From assembly GCF_000018325.1 (NCBI RefSeq), contig NC_009922.1, positions 2,046,001 through 2,110,000 on the forward strand: DNA of 64,000 nt. Direction: 5' to 3'. A program made the position numbers and the translations under genes. Shown here in pieces: positions 17,186 to 26,583 of the stretch. Position 1 is the stretch's first letter; each line of letters begins with the position of its first letter. The notes under the pieces are model-generated. The model was not told where the DNA came from and ran no database searches. It saw only the letters and a program-made list of their open reading frames with translations. Source of the stretch: Alkaliphilus oremlandii OhILAs (GTDB lineage Bacteria; Bacillota; Clostridia; Peptostreptococcales; Natronincolaceae).

Positions 17186-19422
17186 TGATTTAAAAATTTT
17201 TCAAATTCTTCCGGTGGTACCGGTCTGCTGTAATAAAATCCTTGAATTTTACTGCAGCTGCTTTCTCGCAAAAATTCTAATTGTTCTTTCGTCTCCACCC
17301 CTTCTGCTGTTACTGCAATATCTAGTTGATGGGCTAATAATATGATGGTTTTAGTTATGGCCCTCTTCTTACTGTTTTTGGTGGTTTCTGCAATAAAGGA
17401 TCGATCAATCTTAATCTCATCTACACCCATTTCCTTTAGATAATTAAAATTGGAATATCCTGTACCGAAATCGTCGATTGAAATACTGATGCCGATGTCT
17501 TTTAGTTTCTTGATCAATTCAATGGTATGATCTATATCTTGAATAATCACCGTTTCAGTGATTTCAATACCGATATATTTAGGCGGTAGCTCTGCTTCCT
17601 TCAATGCCTGTAGAATACTTTCCAAAAATCCTTTCTCCTGAAACTGTTTCGCTGAAACATTGATATATACCCGCTTTACGTCGTACCCCCTATGAATCCA
17701 ATCTTTTATCTGGGCACATACATTTCTGAACACCCATTTACCGATGGATATGATTAAATCTGTTTCCTCCGCTAAAGGGATAAATGTATTGGGCCCGATC
17801 ATGCCATGCCCTGGCTGATACCATCTTAGCAACGCTTCTACACCGACGATGTTTCCAGTGGAAGTATTCATTATAGGCTGATAAAACAGCGTCAATTCAT
17901 CATGATCCACAGCGTTCCTCAACTGATTTATGAGAATGAGAGCCTCCATTTGCTTCTCACTTAAAGACTTATCATATATATAATATTGATTGCCTCCTTT
18001 TCCTTTAGCTGCATACATTGCAATATCTGAATTTTTCATTAGATCATTCAGCGTTTCCCCGCCCTCTGGATAAATACTGATGCCAATACTGGTTGTTAAA
18101 AATAATCTATGAGAATTCAGCATGAAAGGTTGGTCCATTTCTTTGATGATTTGATTTGCCAGGTCTATAAGCTCCTTATCTTCTTGTATATGCTTTACGA
18201 GAATAATGAACTCATCTCCTCCAAAGCGTGCAAAAAAGTTGTTGGGCTTTAAAATTCTTCCGATTCTCTCCCCTACTAGCTTTAGTATCTCATCACCCAT
18301 ATGATGACCTAAGGTGTCATTAATATGTTTAAACCGATCCAGATCTAAATTCAAAATACCAAATCGATTTTTTTGATCATTTGCAGAATCAATACATTCC
18401 CCTAAGATTTTTAAGAGATAAACCCGATTGGGTAGCTTTGTAATTCCATCATAATAGGCTAGATTGTGTACCTTTTCCTTCTCCAGCAAAAGCTCTTGAT
18501 TGATATTTTCTAGATCCATCGTTCTTTTTAAAACTTCCTTTTTTAAGTTTTTATTCCATAGGATGAAAAGAAGAAAAATGATAGATAGGGTGAACACAGA
18601 TAATATGGTTTCCTTTAGATATGCATTTAAAATTCTACCGTTGCCGATATCCTTACCGAACCACTTTTCATAGATTTTATCGTAGGTTCCATTACTTTTT
18701 ATGGCTTCAATTCCTTTGTTAAAGAGATGAACCAATTCCTCGTTGCCTCTATAGGTTGCAGGCCCATACTCCGAAGTAGCCATTTGCTCTCCTACAATTT
18801 TTACGGTGGAAGAGTTCTTGCTTTTCTGCAAATAAAACAGTCCTGTCAGCCGATTTCCAACGTAGGCATCTGCTTCTCCATTAATTAAGGAATCCATTGC
18901 TTCATTTTGATCTTTCTTAGGCAATAACGTAATATCAGGTATATCCGCCAATATTTCTTCATTTAAATCTCCTGCTTGAAAAGCGACTTTCATTCCGCTC
19001 AAATCTTCTAAACCAAAAACAATACTGGTATCCTTCAGTACAAAGATGGATTGAGAGTTGGTTACAGTAGGTATGGTAAATAAATACTTCTCTTTTCTTT
19101 CCTCCGTACTGGACATTCCCTGTATGACATCAACCTCTTTATTTTCTAAAGCTCTCAGTGCTTCACGCCAATTCATCGGTATAAATTCTATATCCATTCC
19201 TAATTCAATGGATAAAGCATTTATGATATCCACATTAAAGCCCTTATAGTTGCCAATGCGGTCCATATATTCGTAGGGCGGATGATTTTCGTCTCCAGCA
19301 ACGCTGATGACTTCACGGGATGCTCCATAATCTCTTTGAGGTGCACCCTTTGAATAAGTTGAATAACCGATGACTGATACGAACATCATAAATCCCATCA
19401 ATATCAAAATTTTATTTTTCAA
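17173..19422 (-). CDS. Solute-binding-domain sensor with GGDEF and EAL domains
   Basis: Membrane sensor for cyclic di-GMP turnover. Residues 1-25 are a signal anchor. Residues 37-257 are a family-3 solute-binding domain (PPYEYMDRIGNYKGFNVDI), like amino-acid receptors, which puts the ligand site outside the cell. A membrane helix spans about 272-290. A GGDEF domain follows, with an intact RFGGDEF motif at 399-405. The EAL domain starts at Glu529 (EALLRW), with the metal-binding IDDFGTGYSN at 649-658 and a conserved EGVET, so both domains look active. It starts with TTG after GGGGGT. Cyclase or phosphodiesterase dominance and the ligand cannot be predicted. Confidence 0.93.
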   Translation of the reverse strand: MKNKILILMGFMMFVSVIGYSTYSKGAPQRDYGASREVISVAGDENHPPYEYMDRIGNYKGFNVDIINALSIELGMDIEFIPMNWREALRALENKEVDVIQGMSSTEERKEKYLFTIPTVTNSQSIFVLKDTSIVFGLEDLSGMKVAFQAGDLNEEILADIPDITLLPKKDQNEAMDSLINGEADAYVGNRLTGLFYLQKSKNSSTVKIVGEQMATSEYGPATYRGNEELVHLFNKGIEAIKSNGTYDKIYEKWFGKDIGNGRILNAYLKETILSVFTLSIIFLLFILWNKNLKKEVLKRTMDLENINQELLLEKEKVHNLAYYDGITKLPNRVYLLKILGECIDSANDQKNRFGILNLDLDRFKHINDTLGHHMGDEILKLVGERIGRILKPNNFFARFGGDEFIILVKHIQEDKELIDLANQIIKEMDQPFMLNSHRLFLTTSIGISIYPEGGETLNDLMKNSDIAMYAAKGKGGNQYYIYDKSLSEKQMEALILINQLRNAVDHDELTLFYQPIMNTSTGNIVGVEALLRWYQPGHGMIGPNTFIPLAEETDLIISIGKWVFRNVCAQIKDWIHRGYDVKRVYINVSAKQFQEKGFLESILQALKEAELPPKYIGIEITETVIIQDIDHTIELIKKLKDIGISISIDDFGTGYSNFNYLKEMGVDEIKIDRSFIAETTKNSKKRAITKTIILLAHQLDIAVTAEGVETKEQLEFLRESSCSKIQGFYYSRPVPPEEFEKFLNHHIR

Positions 19423-19554
19423 AATGTGACCCCCTTCAAATCCTCGTTGATATCCTTTCTCAAATTACCTTTATTTCCTATTGATTTGTCAAGTTCGACA
19501 CATTCCCTATAAAATCCTTTAAAACCTTCGGCTATCGGATGGAAGTTTTTATAT

Positions 19555-19589
19555 CACATAAAAAGCTACTTCAAATTGAAGTAGCTTTT
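19555..19589 (-). terminator. terminator of the flavodiiron gene
   Basis: A 13-bp perfect stem (19561-19573 with 19577-19589) with an AAT loop, ending in a T run on the minus strand and starting about 12 nt after the stop codon. Confidence 0.85.
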
Positions 19590-19600
19590 TATGGTTTTTA

Positions 19601-20788
19601 TTATTCCAACATTTTTCCGATCTCTCGACCAAACTCATAGCATGCGTTTAGATCTTCTTCTGTAGGAACAAACTTGATCTGTAATCCTTCCTTTATTAAA
19701 CTTACACCAGCGTCGTTCATCCGTTTTTCGATATTCGCCACTGCTCCTTTACCCCATCCATAGGAGCCAAAGGCAGCACCCACTTTCTTCAGTGGTCTTA
19801 GACCAATTAATTCCTCTAAGAAATAGGCTACATCGGGAATCATGGTATTATTAATTGTAGAGGAAGCAACTAATACAGCCTTCGCATCTAAAATATCTGT
19901 CATAATATCATTGACATCGCTTTTAGATATCTTATACAATTTTGTATCGATACCTTCACTTGCCAATCCCTCAATAATTTTTCTTGCCATTTTTTCCGTA
20001 CTGGACCACATTGTTTCATAAGCGATAACGGCCTTCTTACTAGACAAGCCCCTACCCCACTCCATATACTTTTCTATGATCTTATCTGGGTTACTTCTCC
20101 AAATGACACCATGGCTCGGTGCAATCATATCGATTTTTAAACCCATTTTTACAAGTTCTTCTATTTTTCTGACGACCATACCGCTAAATGGCATTAGAAT
20201 GTTTGCATAATATCGTTTCGCTTCCTCCATCAGGATGCACATATCATTTTCATCATCAAATAACTTAGTTGAAGCTACGTGCTGTCCAAAGGCGTCGTTT
20301 GGAAGTAAGAGCGATTCTTCTTCTATGTAGGAGAACATGCTGTCTGGCCAATGCAGCATAGGTGCCTCAATAAATTTGATATTTCTCGCTCCTAAATTTA
20401 ATACCGCACCAGTTTTTACAATGTTATAATCATAGTTGCCAAAATAATGCTGCAACATACCGTCTTTTCCTTTTTGGGTACAGAAAACCTTTGCATTCGT
20501 TGCTACTTCCATCAACTTTGGAAAACTTCCTGAATGATCTGGCTCAATATGATTGACTACAATATAGTCGATTTTACTCGGATCAATAATCTCACGAATA
20601 TTATCCAGCATTACATCAGCAAAATCTGCATCTACAATATCTACTAAAGTTATTTTCTCATCTACGATTAAATATGAATTATAGCTTGTTCCTCTTCTAG
20701 TATGATAGGAGGGTCCATGAAATTCCCTAATATTCCAGTCCACAGCGCCTACCCAATAGATTCCTTTTTTAATCTCCACAGCCGACAT
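19601..20788 (-). CDS. fprA: A-type flavoprotein, flavodiiron O2/NO reductase
   Basis: Flavodiiron proteins reduce O2 to water and/or NO to N2O in anaerobes and protect oxygen-sensitive enzymes. The N-terminal beta-lactamase-like domain has all six iron ligands: His80, Glu82, Asp84 and His85 in HIEPDH, His146 (LHWPDS), Asp165 and His226 (SHG). The flavodoxin domain starts near residue 253 (AVIAYETMWSSTEKMA, the FMN phosphate loop). Length (395 residues) is the minimal class A form, so electrons must come from separate rubredoxin or similar partners, none of which is next to it. Monocistronic, with its own terminator. It fits with the nearby oxidation-repair gene msrA in an oxygen-stress role (inference). 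Confidence 0.95.
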   Translation of the reverse strand: MSAVEIKKGIYWVGAVDWNIREFHGPSYHTRRGTSYNSYLIVDEKITLVDIVDADFADVMLDNIREIIDPSKIDYIVVNHIEPDHSGSFPKLMEVATNAKVFCTQKGKDGMLQHYFGNYDYNIVKTGAVLNLGARNIKFIEAPMLHWPDSMFSYIEEESLLLPNDAFGQHVASTKLFDDENDMCILMEEAKRYYANILMPFSGMVVRKIEELVKMGLKIDMIAPSHGVIWRSNPDKIIEKYMEWGRGLSSKKAVIAYETMWSSTEKMARKIIEGLASEGIDTKLYKISKSDVNDIMTDILDAKAVLVASSTINNTMIPDVAYFLEELIGLRPLKKVGAAFGSYGWGKGAVANIEKRMNDAGVSLIKEGLQIKFVPTEEDLNACYEFGREIGKMLE

Positions 20789-20895
20789 TCCATCATCTCC
20801 TAATTCACTATTTTAGTTTAAAGTGCTCACATTAATTATAACCAATATTTTTCTCAACTAACAAGTTTTAATAAATTTACATTTGTTTGGTTATA

Positions 20896-20936
20896 AAGAA
20901 AAAATCCCTCTATACATTATATAATAAAGAGGGATT
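20896..20936 (-). terminator. terminator of uraA
   Basis: AATCCCTCT (20903-20911) pairs with AGAGGGATT (20928-20936). On the minus strand a TTTTTTCTTT run follows. It lies about 20 nt past the uraA stop codon. Confidence 0.85.
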
Positions 20937-20956
20937 GATATCAAACTAAGGTGTTT

Positions 20957-22225
20957 TTATTGGTTTTGTGCTTTTCTATTGAATATGATATTTAATACGA
21001 CGCCGATGATTGCAGCGAAGCTTAACCCCTGTATCTGAACAGTTTCACTAAGGGCAATTCCAACATATATTCCTGTGTGTTTTTCTATGAAGCCTGCACC
21101 TAATCCTAGAATTAAAATTGTAGCCATAATAATTATATTTTTGACATTGAATTGAACCTTGCTATTTCTTATGGTATTCACACCGACTAAAGATATCATA
21201 CTGAATAACATCACACTGATACCACCCATAACAGGTGTGGGTATGGATCTCAAGAAACCACCTACCTTTGCTACAAAGCCAAGGATGATAGCAAATACAG
21301 CTGCAAGCCTTAATATGCTCGGGTCATAATTCTTAGTAATCGCTAGTACGCCCGTATTCTCTCCATAGGTTGTATTGGCTGGTCCTCCCATGATTCCTGC
21401 AACCAATGTGGCGATTCCATCTCCTAACAACGTTCTATTCAAACCTGGATCTTCAATAAAGTTTTGCCCTACAACTTCTCCATTTGTTGTAATGTCTCCA
21501 ACATGCTCCATGAATACAGCTAAAACGATTGGGGCTATCATTGAAATTGCACCGATATGAAACTTAGGTAGCGTAAAGTTTGGTATCGCAACCAGTGCCG
21601 CTTCCGCTATCGGTGTACTATCAATGATACCAAATTGTACAGACATAATATATCCAACGATGACCGCTATTAATATGGATAATTGCTTAATAAATCCTTT
21701 TGCAAAGAAGGTAACCCCTAATGCTGTTCCTAAGGTGATGATGGCTATCATATAGTTGCTAGACGCCATACCTATGGCTGTTGGCAATAGGGTTAAACCG
21801 ATGACCATAATCATTGGCCCCACCACTTGTGAAGGTAAAAATCTCTGTATTTTTTCCACACCTATTTTTTTTATAAAGAATGCAAACATGATATATAATA
21901 AGCCTACTATAACCATTCCGCCCTGTGCATAAGCTAAGTCCCCATATCGCTCTCTAGCTTGTATAATGACACTGATAAAGGCAAAGGAGGATCCTAAGAA
22001 TACAGGTACCTTCTTTTTTGTACAGTAATGGAATATCAAAGTTCCTATTCCAGCAGAAACAAGTGCAACGGAAGGATCTAAGCCCGTTAGGATTGGCACC
22101 AGTACAGTAGCACCAAACATCGCAATTAGATGCTGTAGTGCTAGAACAGCCTTTTTTAAGGCTTGTCCGAAAGAAACTTCTTTTTCTAAGGTCTTTGTTG
22201 ATTCTGATAATGTGTTGACTGACAT
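20957..22225 (-). CDS. uraA: Uracil permease (NCS2 family)
   Basis: Membrane transporter for uracil, about 14 hydrophobic segments over 422 residues. The family's substrate-site helices are seen: VFMEHVGDITTNGEVVG, with the Glu of helix 8, and GGPANTTYGENTGVLAIT, with the Glu of helix 10. The TTYGENTG run is typical of uracil rather than xanthine carriers. I start it at the ATG at 22225, directly after AAAGGAGG; a longer frame begins 25 codons upstream inside the regulatory leader. Two PyrR-binding hairpins lie in the 5' leader, so it should be repressed when UMP is plentiful. Monocistronic. Confidence 0.95.
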   Translation of the reverse strand: MSVNTLSESTKTLEKEVSFGQALKKAVLALQHLIAMFGATVLVPILTGLDPSVALVSAGIGTLIFHYCTKKKVPVFLGSSFAFISVIIQARERYGDLAYAQGGMVIVGLLYIMFAFFIKKIGVEKIQRFLPSQVVGPMIMVIGLTLLPTAIGMASSNYMIAIITLGTALGVTFFAKGFIKQLSILIAVIVGYIMSVQFGIIDSTPIAEAALVAIPNFTLPKFHIGAISMIAPIVLAVFMEHVGDITTNGEVVGQNFIEDPGLNRTLLGDGIATLVAGIMGGPANTTYGENTGVLAITKNYDPSILRLAAVFAIILGFVAKVGGFLRSIPTPVMGGISVMLFSMISLVGVNTIRNSKVQFNVKNIIIMATILILGLGAGFIEKHTGIYVGIALSETVQIQGLSFAAIIGVVLNIIFNRKAQNQ

Positions 22226-22232
22226 AAAAAAA

Positions 22233-22316
22233 CCTCCTTTTAAATTTGCATGCTTGCATACCAAGGAGAAGTTCCTATACTTTCTCCTTTTCGATCTCAC
22301 AGGATCGATTTAAAGG
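22233..22316 (-). promoter_or_regulatory. Second PyrR-like hairpin overlapping a possible ribosome-binding-site switch
   Basis: A hairpin at 22286-22316 carries GATCCTGTGAGATC in its loop region, 12 of 14 matches to the PyrR consensus ARUCCNGNGAGGYU, with the flanking TTTAA and AAGG also present. Its 3' arm (AAAAGG) is also the 5' arm of a second hairpin, AAGGAGAA with TTCTCCTT (22263-22289). The free TTCTCCTT could instead pair with the uraA ribosome-binding site AAGGAGG (22233-22240). So bound PyrR could lead to a blocked ribosome-binding site. The mechanism is inference from base pairing. Confidence 0.55.
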
Positions 22317-22356
22317 TATTATTTATTTCTAATTCTTTATTCTTTAATGCCGGAAT

Positions 22357-22460
22357 TAAAAAAACTTCTTACGTGGGCCGCAAGAAGTTATAATAATTAC
22401 AATCAATTACAATTCAGTAATTTATTATCATCTTACCAGCCTCACGGGACTGCATTAAAG
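22357..22460 (-). promoter_or_regulatory. PyrR-dependent transcription attenuator of uraA
   Basis: The minus strand has a full match to the PyrR-binding consensus, AGTCCCGTGAGGCT (in 22431-22460), flanked by TTTAA. A possible antiterminator (ATAATAAATTAC with GTAATTATTAT) follows. Next comes a terminator, AACTTCTT...AAGAAGTT with TTTTTTT (22357-22390). PyrR-UMP is known to bind such loops and favour the terminator. Confidence 0.85.
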
Positions 22461-22477
22461 ATTTATTTTCTTCAGCT

Positions 22478-22506
22478 AGTATAACACCTTTGATATGGAT
22501 TAGCAA
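22478..22506 (-). promoter_or_regulatory. sigma-A promoter of uraA
   Basis: On the minus strand TTGCTA (22501-22506) and TATACT (22478-22483) are 17 bp apart. Transcription should start about 10 nt before the first PyrR hairpin. Confidence 0.7.
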
Positions 22507-22581
22507 GTAAAAATTTAATTTGATGGTATTTGGTAAATATATTTTTACGCTTTTGAAATACTAATAAAAAGGAGTGATTCT

Positions 22582-22749
22582 ATGCCAAAAAACAAAATAA
22601 AAGCATATGAAGTGTCAAAACCCATTGAAAATCATGAGACTGCTGCATGGGCTAATATAGATCAATTGAAAGAAGAATCTAGAGTTCCCATTCCAAATGA
22701 AACAGAAGTAATCAATGCTAAAAAATGGGTAGATGCCAATCGCAAATAA
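22582..22749 (+). CDS. Small DUF3787-like (spore surface protein-like) protein, 55 residues
   Basis: The ATG at 22582 follows AAGGAGTGAT at a good distance, and a strong terminator follows the stop codon. The product is hydrophilic. Its middle and end (ETAAWANIDQLKEES, VPIPNETEV, NAKKWVDANRK) resemble my memory of the DUF3787 / CDIF630_02480 family of small clostridial spore surface proteins, which share the TAAWAN and AKxWVDxN elements. The family match is from recall only. It lies convergent to nifJ and divergent from uraA, with no operon partner. Confidence 0.75.
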   Translation: MPKNKIKAYEVSKPIENHETAAWANIDQLKEESRVPIPNETEVINAKKWVDANRK

Positions 22750-22753
22750 CCAT

Positions 22754-22785
22754 AATAAAAGACCAGCGGAAGCTGGTCTTTTATT
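22754..22785. terminator. bidirectional terminator between the small spore-type gene and nifJ
   Basis: AATAAAAGACCAGC and GCTGGTCTTTTATT form a perfect stem with a GGAA tetraloop. The T run is good on both strands, and both flanking genes converge on it. Confidence 0.85.
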
Positions 22786-22792
22786 ATGGATG

Positions 22793-25700
22793 CTATTCGT
22801 ATTGGATATCGGCTAATCGTTTATAGGTTAAATACCGATCCTTCGCATCTTCTTCAGCGGCCTTAAATAACTCCTCTGCCAATTGTGGGAATGTATTCAT
22901 CAGCTGGGAATATCGAATTTCTCCTGCAATAAACTCTTTGAAAGATTCTGTTGGTTCCTTGGAATCTAATATAAATGGATTTTTTCCTTGTTCTTTTAAA
23001 TCTGGATTGAATCGGTATAGATGCCAATACCCAGCATCTACTGCTTTCTTTTCCTGTCTTACAGAAGTGCCCATGCCGCTTTTAATCCCATGGCTGATAC
23101 ACGGCGCATAGCAAATGATCAGAGATGGTCCCTTATAGGCCTCTGCCTCCGTAATGGTTTTAATCAGATGGTTCATATTGGCTCCCAAGGCTACCTTTGC
23201 TACGTAAACGTACCCATAGGTCGTCGCCATTAACCCTAAATCTTTCTTTCTTATCTTTTTGCCGGAAGCCGCAAATTTAGCAACAGCAGCCGTAGGTGTT
23301 GATTTCGAAGCCTGTCCTCCCGTATTCGAATAGACCTCCGTATCCATTACCAGTATGTTGATATCTTCGCCAGATGCTAGTACGTGATCCAAACCACCGT
23401 ACCCAATATCATAGGCCCAACCATCTCCACCAACGATCCAAATAGATTTTTTAATGAGATGATCCTTGAGCTTTAAAATTTCTTTCACTGTTGGATGGCT
23501 ACCATGGTTATGTTTTTCTATTACTTCTAATATTTTCTTGCTGATCTCCTTAGATTTTGCACCATCTTCTTTGTACTGCATCCATTCCTTAAATAGATTT
23601 TTACATTCTTCGTCTAGATTAGAATTCAAGCTGACTTCCATTAAATCCCTTATTTTATCTCTGGCTTGTCGGGATGCTAAAGCCATACCGTATCCAAATT
23701 CAGCATTATCCTCAAATAAAGAATTTGCCCAGGACGGACCTCTGCCACAAGGTAACGTTGTATAAGCCATAGATGGTGCGCTGGCTCCCCAGATAGAAGA
23801 ACAACCCGTTGCATTTGCCATCATCATTCGATCTCCATAAAGCTGGGTCAGTAGTTTGATGTAGGCAGTTTCTCCGCAACCAGCACATGCACCAGAAAAC
23901 TCTAAGAGGGGCTTTGCAAATTGACTACCCTTCACGGTTTTTCGATCCATGAATTCTGGCTTATATTGAATGTTTTCAGAAGCGTAAATCCAATTTTCGG
24001 CCTGACTCATGATTTCCTTCTCTGCTTCTACCATAACCAATGCTTTTCCTGGGGCTGGACAAATATCGGCACAATTGCCGCAGCCAGTACAATCCAACGG
24101 ACTTACTTGAATACGGTATTGTAAATGCTCTACACCTTTGCCCATTGCATCTTTTGTTTCAAAATCTGCTGGCTTTTGCTTCATTTCTTTCTCATCCAAT
24201 AAGAATGGTCGAATTACAGCGTGAGGACACACATAGGAGCATTGGTTACACTGAATACATTTTTCTATTTGCCACTGTGGAATCATTACAGCGATTCCTC
24301 TTTTTTCATATGCCGTGGTTCCAAGGGGATAAGTCCCATCCTCCATACCTTTAAAAGCACTAACTGGTAATTCGTCTCCTTCTAATCTGGCCATAGGTCT
24401 TTGAATATCCTTTACAAAATCCGGTTCGTCTTTCATCATTCTTCCTTCATCTTTTGCATTCAACCAACTAGAGGGAATCTCTATTTTGACCAATGCTTCA
24501 GAACCCTTATCCACTGCCCTATAGTTCATCTCTACAATTTTATCGCCTTTCTTACCGTATGTGGACGCTATGGATTCTTTTAAATATTGAATGGCGTCCT
24601 CCATAGGGATAACTTGAGCTAGTTTAAAGAAAGCAGATTGCATAATCATATTGATTCTACCACCTAAACCAATTTCTTTAGCGATTCCAATAGCATCAAT
24701 AATATAGAATTTTGCATTTTTCTCTGCAATGGCCTTTTTAATGGCAGTTGGCAGTTTCTCGTCCAACTCCTCTTTTTTCCAAGAACAATTCAGTACAAAG
24801 GTTCCATTCTGCTTTAATCCATGTAACAAATCATAATGGTATACATAGGAACTATTGTGACAGGCAATAAAATCTGCATTATTGATTAAATACGGTGATT
24901 TGATTGGTTGCTTTCCGAATCTTAGATGGGATACTGTAGTACCGCCAGATTTCTTACTATCATATGAAAAATAAGCTTGTGCATACAGATCCGTTTTATC
25001 ACCAATGATTTTAATGGCTGTTTTATTAGCGCCAACGGTACCATCGGAACCCAAGCCCCAGAATTTACACTGAATGGTTCCTTCTGGTGATGTCTCTATA
25101 CTATTACCGATAGGAAGGGATGTGTTGGTTACATCGTCGATGATTCCTATGGTAAATCCATTTTTAGGCTGATTGCTTTTTAAGTTATCAAATACGGCTA
25201 CAATTTGAGCCGGTATTGTATCCTTTGAACCTAGACCATATCTGCCCCCAATAATCAGTGGTTTATTTTCTTGTCCGTAGAAAAGGCTTCGAACATCTTC
25301 ATAAAGTGGTTCGCCTAAAGATCCGGGCTCTTTTGTTCTATCGAGCACGGCAATTCTCTTTACAGATCTTGGGAATACGTTAAAGAAGTATTTTTCCGAG
25401 AAAGGTCGGTATAGGTGAACCTTCAACAGTCCCAATTTTTCTCCTTTACTGTTCAGATAATCGATGACTTCTTCTATGGTCTCACATACAGAACCCATAG
25501 CAACAATAATATTTTCTGCATCTGCGGCACCGTAATAATTGAAAGGTTTATATTCCCTTCCTGTAATTTTATTGATGGATTCCATATAATTAGAAACAAT
25601 ATCTGGAATCGCTTTATAGAAATTATTTGCAGCCTCTCTTCCTTGGAAGTAAATATCTGGATTTTGTGCAGTACCTCGAATGACAGGATGCTCCGGATTT

Positions 25701-26323
25701 AAAGCCCTCGCCTTAAATTCTTCGATGGCTGAATAATCTACTAACTTCTCTAAATCCTCGTATTCCATAACCTCTATGTTTTGAAATTCATGAGAGGTTC
25801 TAAATCCATCAAAAAAATGTAGAAATGGCACTCTTCCTTTAATGGCAGATAGATGTGCAACACCAGCTAAATCCATGGCTTCCTGAACACTGTTAGAAGC
25901 CAGCAGTGCAAATCCAGTTTGTCTCGTCGCCATCACATCCTGGTGATCGCCAAATATAGACAAAGCATGGGTGGCAATCGCTCTAGCACTGACATGGAAT
26001 ACTGCTGGGAGAAGTTCTCCTGCCATCTTATACATATTCGGAATCATCAGCAATAGGCCTTGGGAAGCTGTATATGTGGTGGTTAAAGCACCCGCTTGAA
26101 GAGAACCGTGAACTGCTCCTGCTGCCCCTGCTTCTGATTGCATCTCTGCTACCCTTACAGGTTGTCCAAATATATTTTTTTGACCGTAGGCAGCCCATTC
26201 ATCTACGGACTCTGCCATAGACGATGAAGGTGTAATGGGATATATGGCGGCAACATCTGTAAAAGCATAGGAAACGTATGCAGCAGCCTGATTACCATCC
26301 ATTGTTTTTCTTTTCCTAACCAT
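22793..26323 (-). CDS. nifJ: Pyruvate:ferredoxin (flavodoxin) oxidoreductase
   Basis: Single-chain PFOR converts pyruvate and CoA to acetyl-CoA and CO2, reducing ferredoxin, the central step of clostridial fermentation. Domain order: pyrimidine-binding domain at the start (AAIYPITPSS), transketolase C-like domain, the gamma-type domain (FWGLGSDGTVGANK), two 4Fe-4S motifs (CIQCNQCSYVCP and CTGCGNCADICP), then the thiamine diphosphate domain. That last domain has SGACAGCGETAY, TGCSSIWGASAP and GGDGWAYDIGYGGLDHV, holding the third cluster's cysteines. Length (1176) is standard. I use the ATG at 26323, with AGGAG about 8 nt upstream; one two codons earlier sits too close. No regulator-binding site could be called in the spacer before thrC. 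Confidence 0.97.
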   Translation of the reverse strand: MVRKRKTMDGNQAAAYVSYAFTDVAAIYPITPSSSMAESVDEWAAYGQKNIFGQPVRVAEMQSEAGAAGAVHGSLQAGALTTTYTASQGLLLMIPNMYKMAGELLPAVFHVSARAIATHALSIFGDHQDVMATRQTGFALLASNSVQEAMDLAGVAHLSAIKGRVPFLHFFDGFRTSHEFQNIEVMEYEDLEKLVDYSAIEEFKARALNPEHPVIRGTAQNPDIYFQGREAANNFYKAIPDIVSNYMESINKITGREYKPFNYYGAADAENIIVAMGSVCETIEEVIDYLNSKGEKLGLLKVHLYRPFSEKYFFNVFPRSVKRIAVLDRTKEPGSLGEPLYEDVRSLFYGQENKPLIIGGRYGLGSKDTIPAQIVAVFDNLKSNQPKNGFTIGIIDDVTNTSLPIGNSIETSPEGTIQCKFWGLGSDGTVGANKTAIKIIGDKTDLYAQAYFSYDSKKSGGTTVSHLRFGKQPIKSPYLINNADFIACHNSSYVYHYDLLHGLKQNGTFVLNCSWKKEELDEKLPTAIKKAIAEKNAKFYIIDAIGIAKEIGLGGRINMIMQSAFFKLAQVIPMEDAIQYLKESIASTYGKKGDKIVEMNYRAVDKGSEALVKIEIPSSWLNAKDEGRMMKDEPDFVKDIQRPMARLEGDELPVSAFKGMEDGTYPLGTTAYEKRGIAVMIPQWQIEKCIQCNQCSYVCPHAVIRPFLLDEKEMKQKPADFETKDAMGKGVEHLQYRIQVSPLDCTGCGNCADICPAPGKALVMVEAEKEIMSQAENWIYASENIQYKPEFMDRKTVKGSQFAKPLLEFSGACAGCGETAYIKLLTQLYGDRMMMANATGCSSIWGASAPSMAYTTLPCGRGPSWANSLFEDNAEFGYGMALASRQARDKIRDLMEVSLNSNLDEECKNLFKEWMQYKEDGAKSKEISKKILEVIEKHNHGSHPTVKEILKLKDHLIKKSIWIVGGDGWAYDIGYGGLDHVLASGEDINILVMDTEVYSNTGGQASKSTPTAAVAKFAASGKKIRKKDLGLMATTYGYVYVAKVALGANMNHLIKTITEAEAYKGPSLIICYAPCISHGIKSGMGTSVRQEKKAVDAGYWHLYRFNPDLKEQGKNPFILDSKEPTESFKEFIAGEIRYSQLMNTFPQLAEELFKAAEEDAKDRYLTYKRLADIQYE

Positions 26324-26511
26324 ATGCATTCTCCTTTATTCAGATCTGTTATTGATATAAAACGATTTATACCTTTGTATTATCTTACTTTTTTCCAGTT
26401 ATCATACCTAAAATAGCGAAAAATTAGGACTTTGTACAATCCCCCTAAAAACATTACAGTTCCTTTTAAAAATACATATAATTTAAGAAATTACGTCTAT
26501 ACTAAAAACAC

Positions 26512-26540
26512 TTGTATTTAGATGAAGAACATTGTATCAT
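26512..26540 (+). promoter_or_regulatory. possible promoter of the thr operon
   Basis: TTGTAT (26512-26517) and TATCAT (26535-26540) are 17 bp apart, about 45 bp before the thrC start. The hexamers are only partial matches. No T-box or other leader fits in this short UTR. Confidence 0.4.
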
Positions 26541-26583
26541 AGATTACATATGATTTTCTTATAAAGATAGGAGGATTTACCCT

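Noticed and set aside
22226..22300. N-terminal extension of uraA by 25 codons
   Set aside because: The extension overlaps the PyrR-like hairpin and the ribosome-binding site, and homologues start near the internal ATG.
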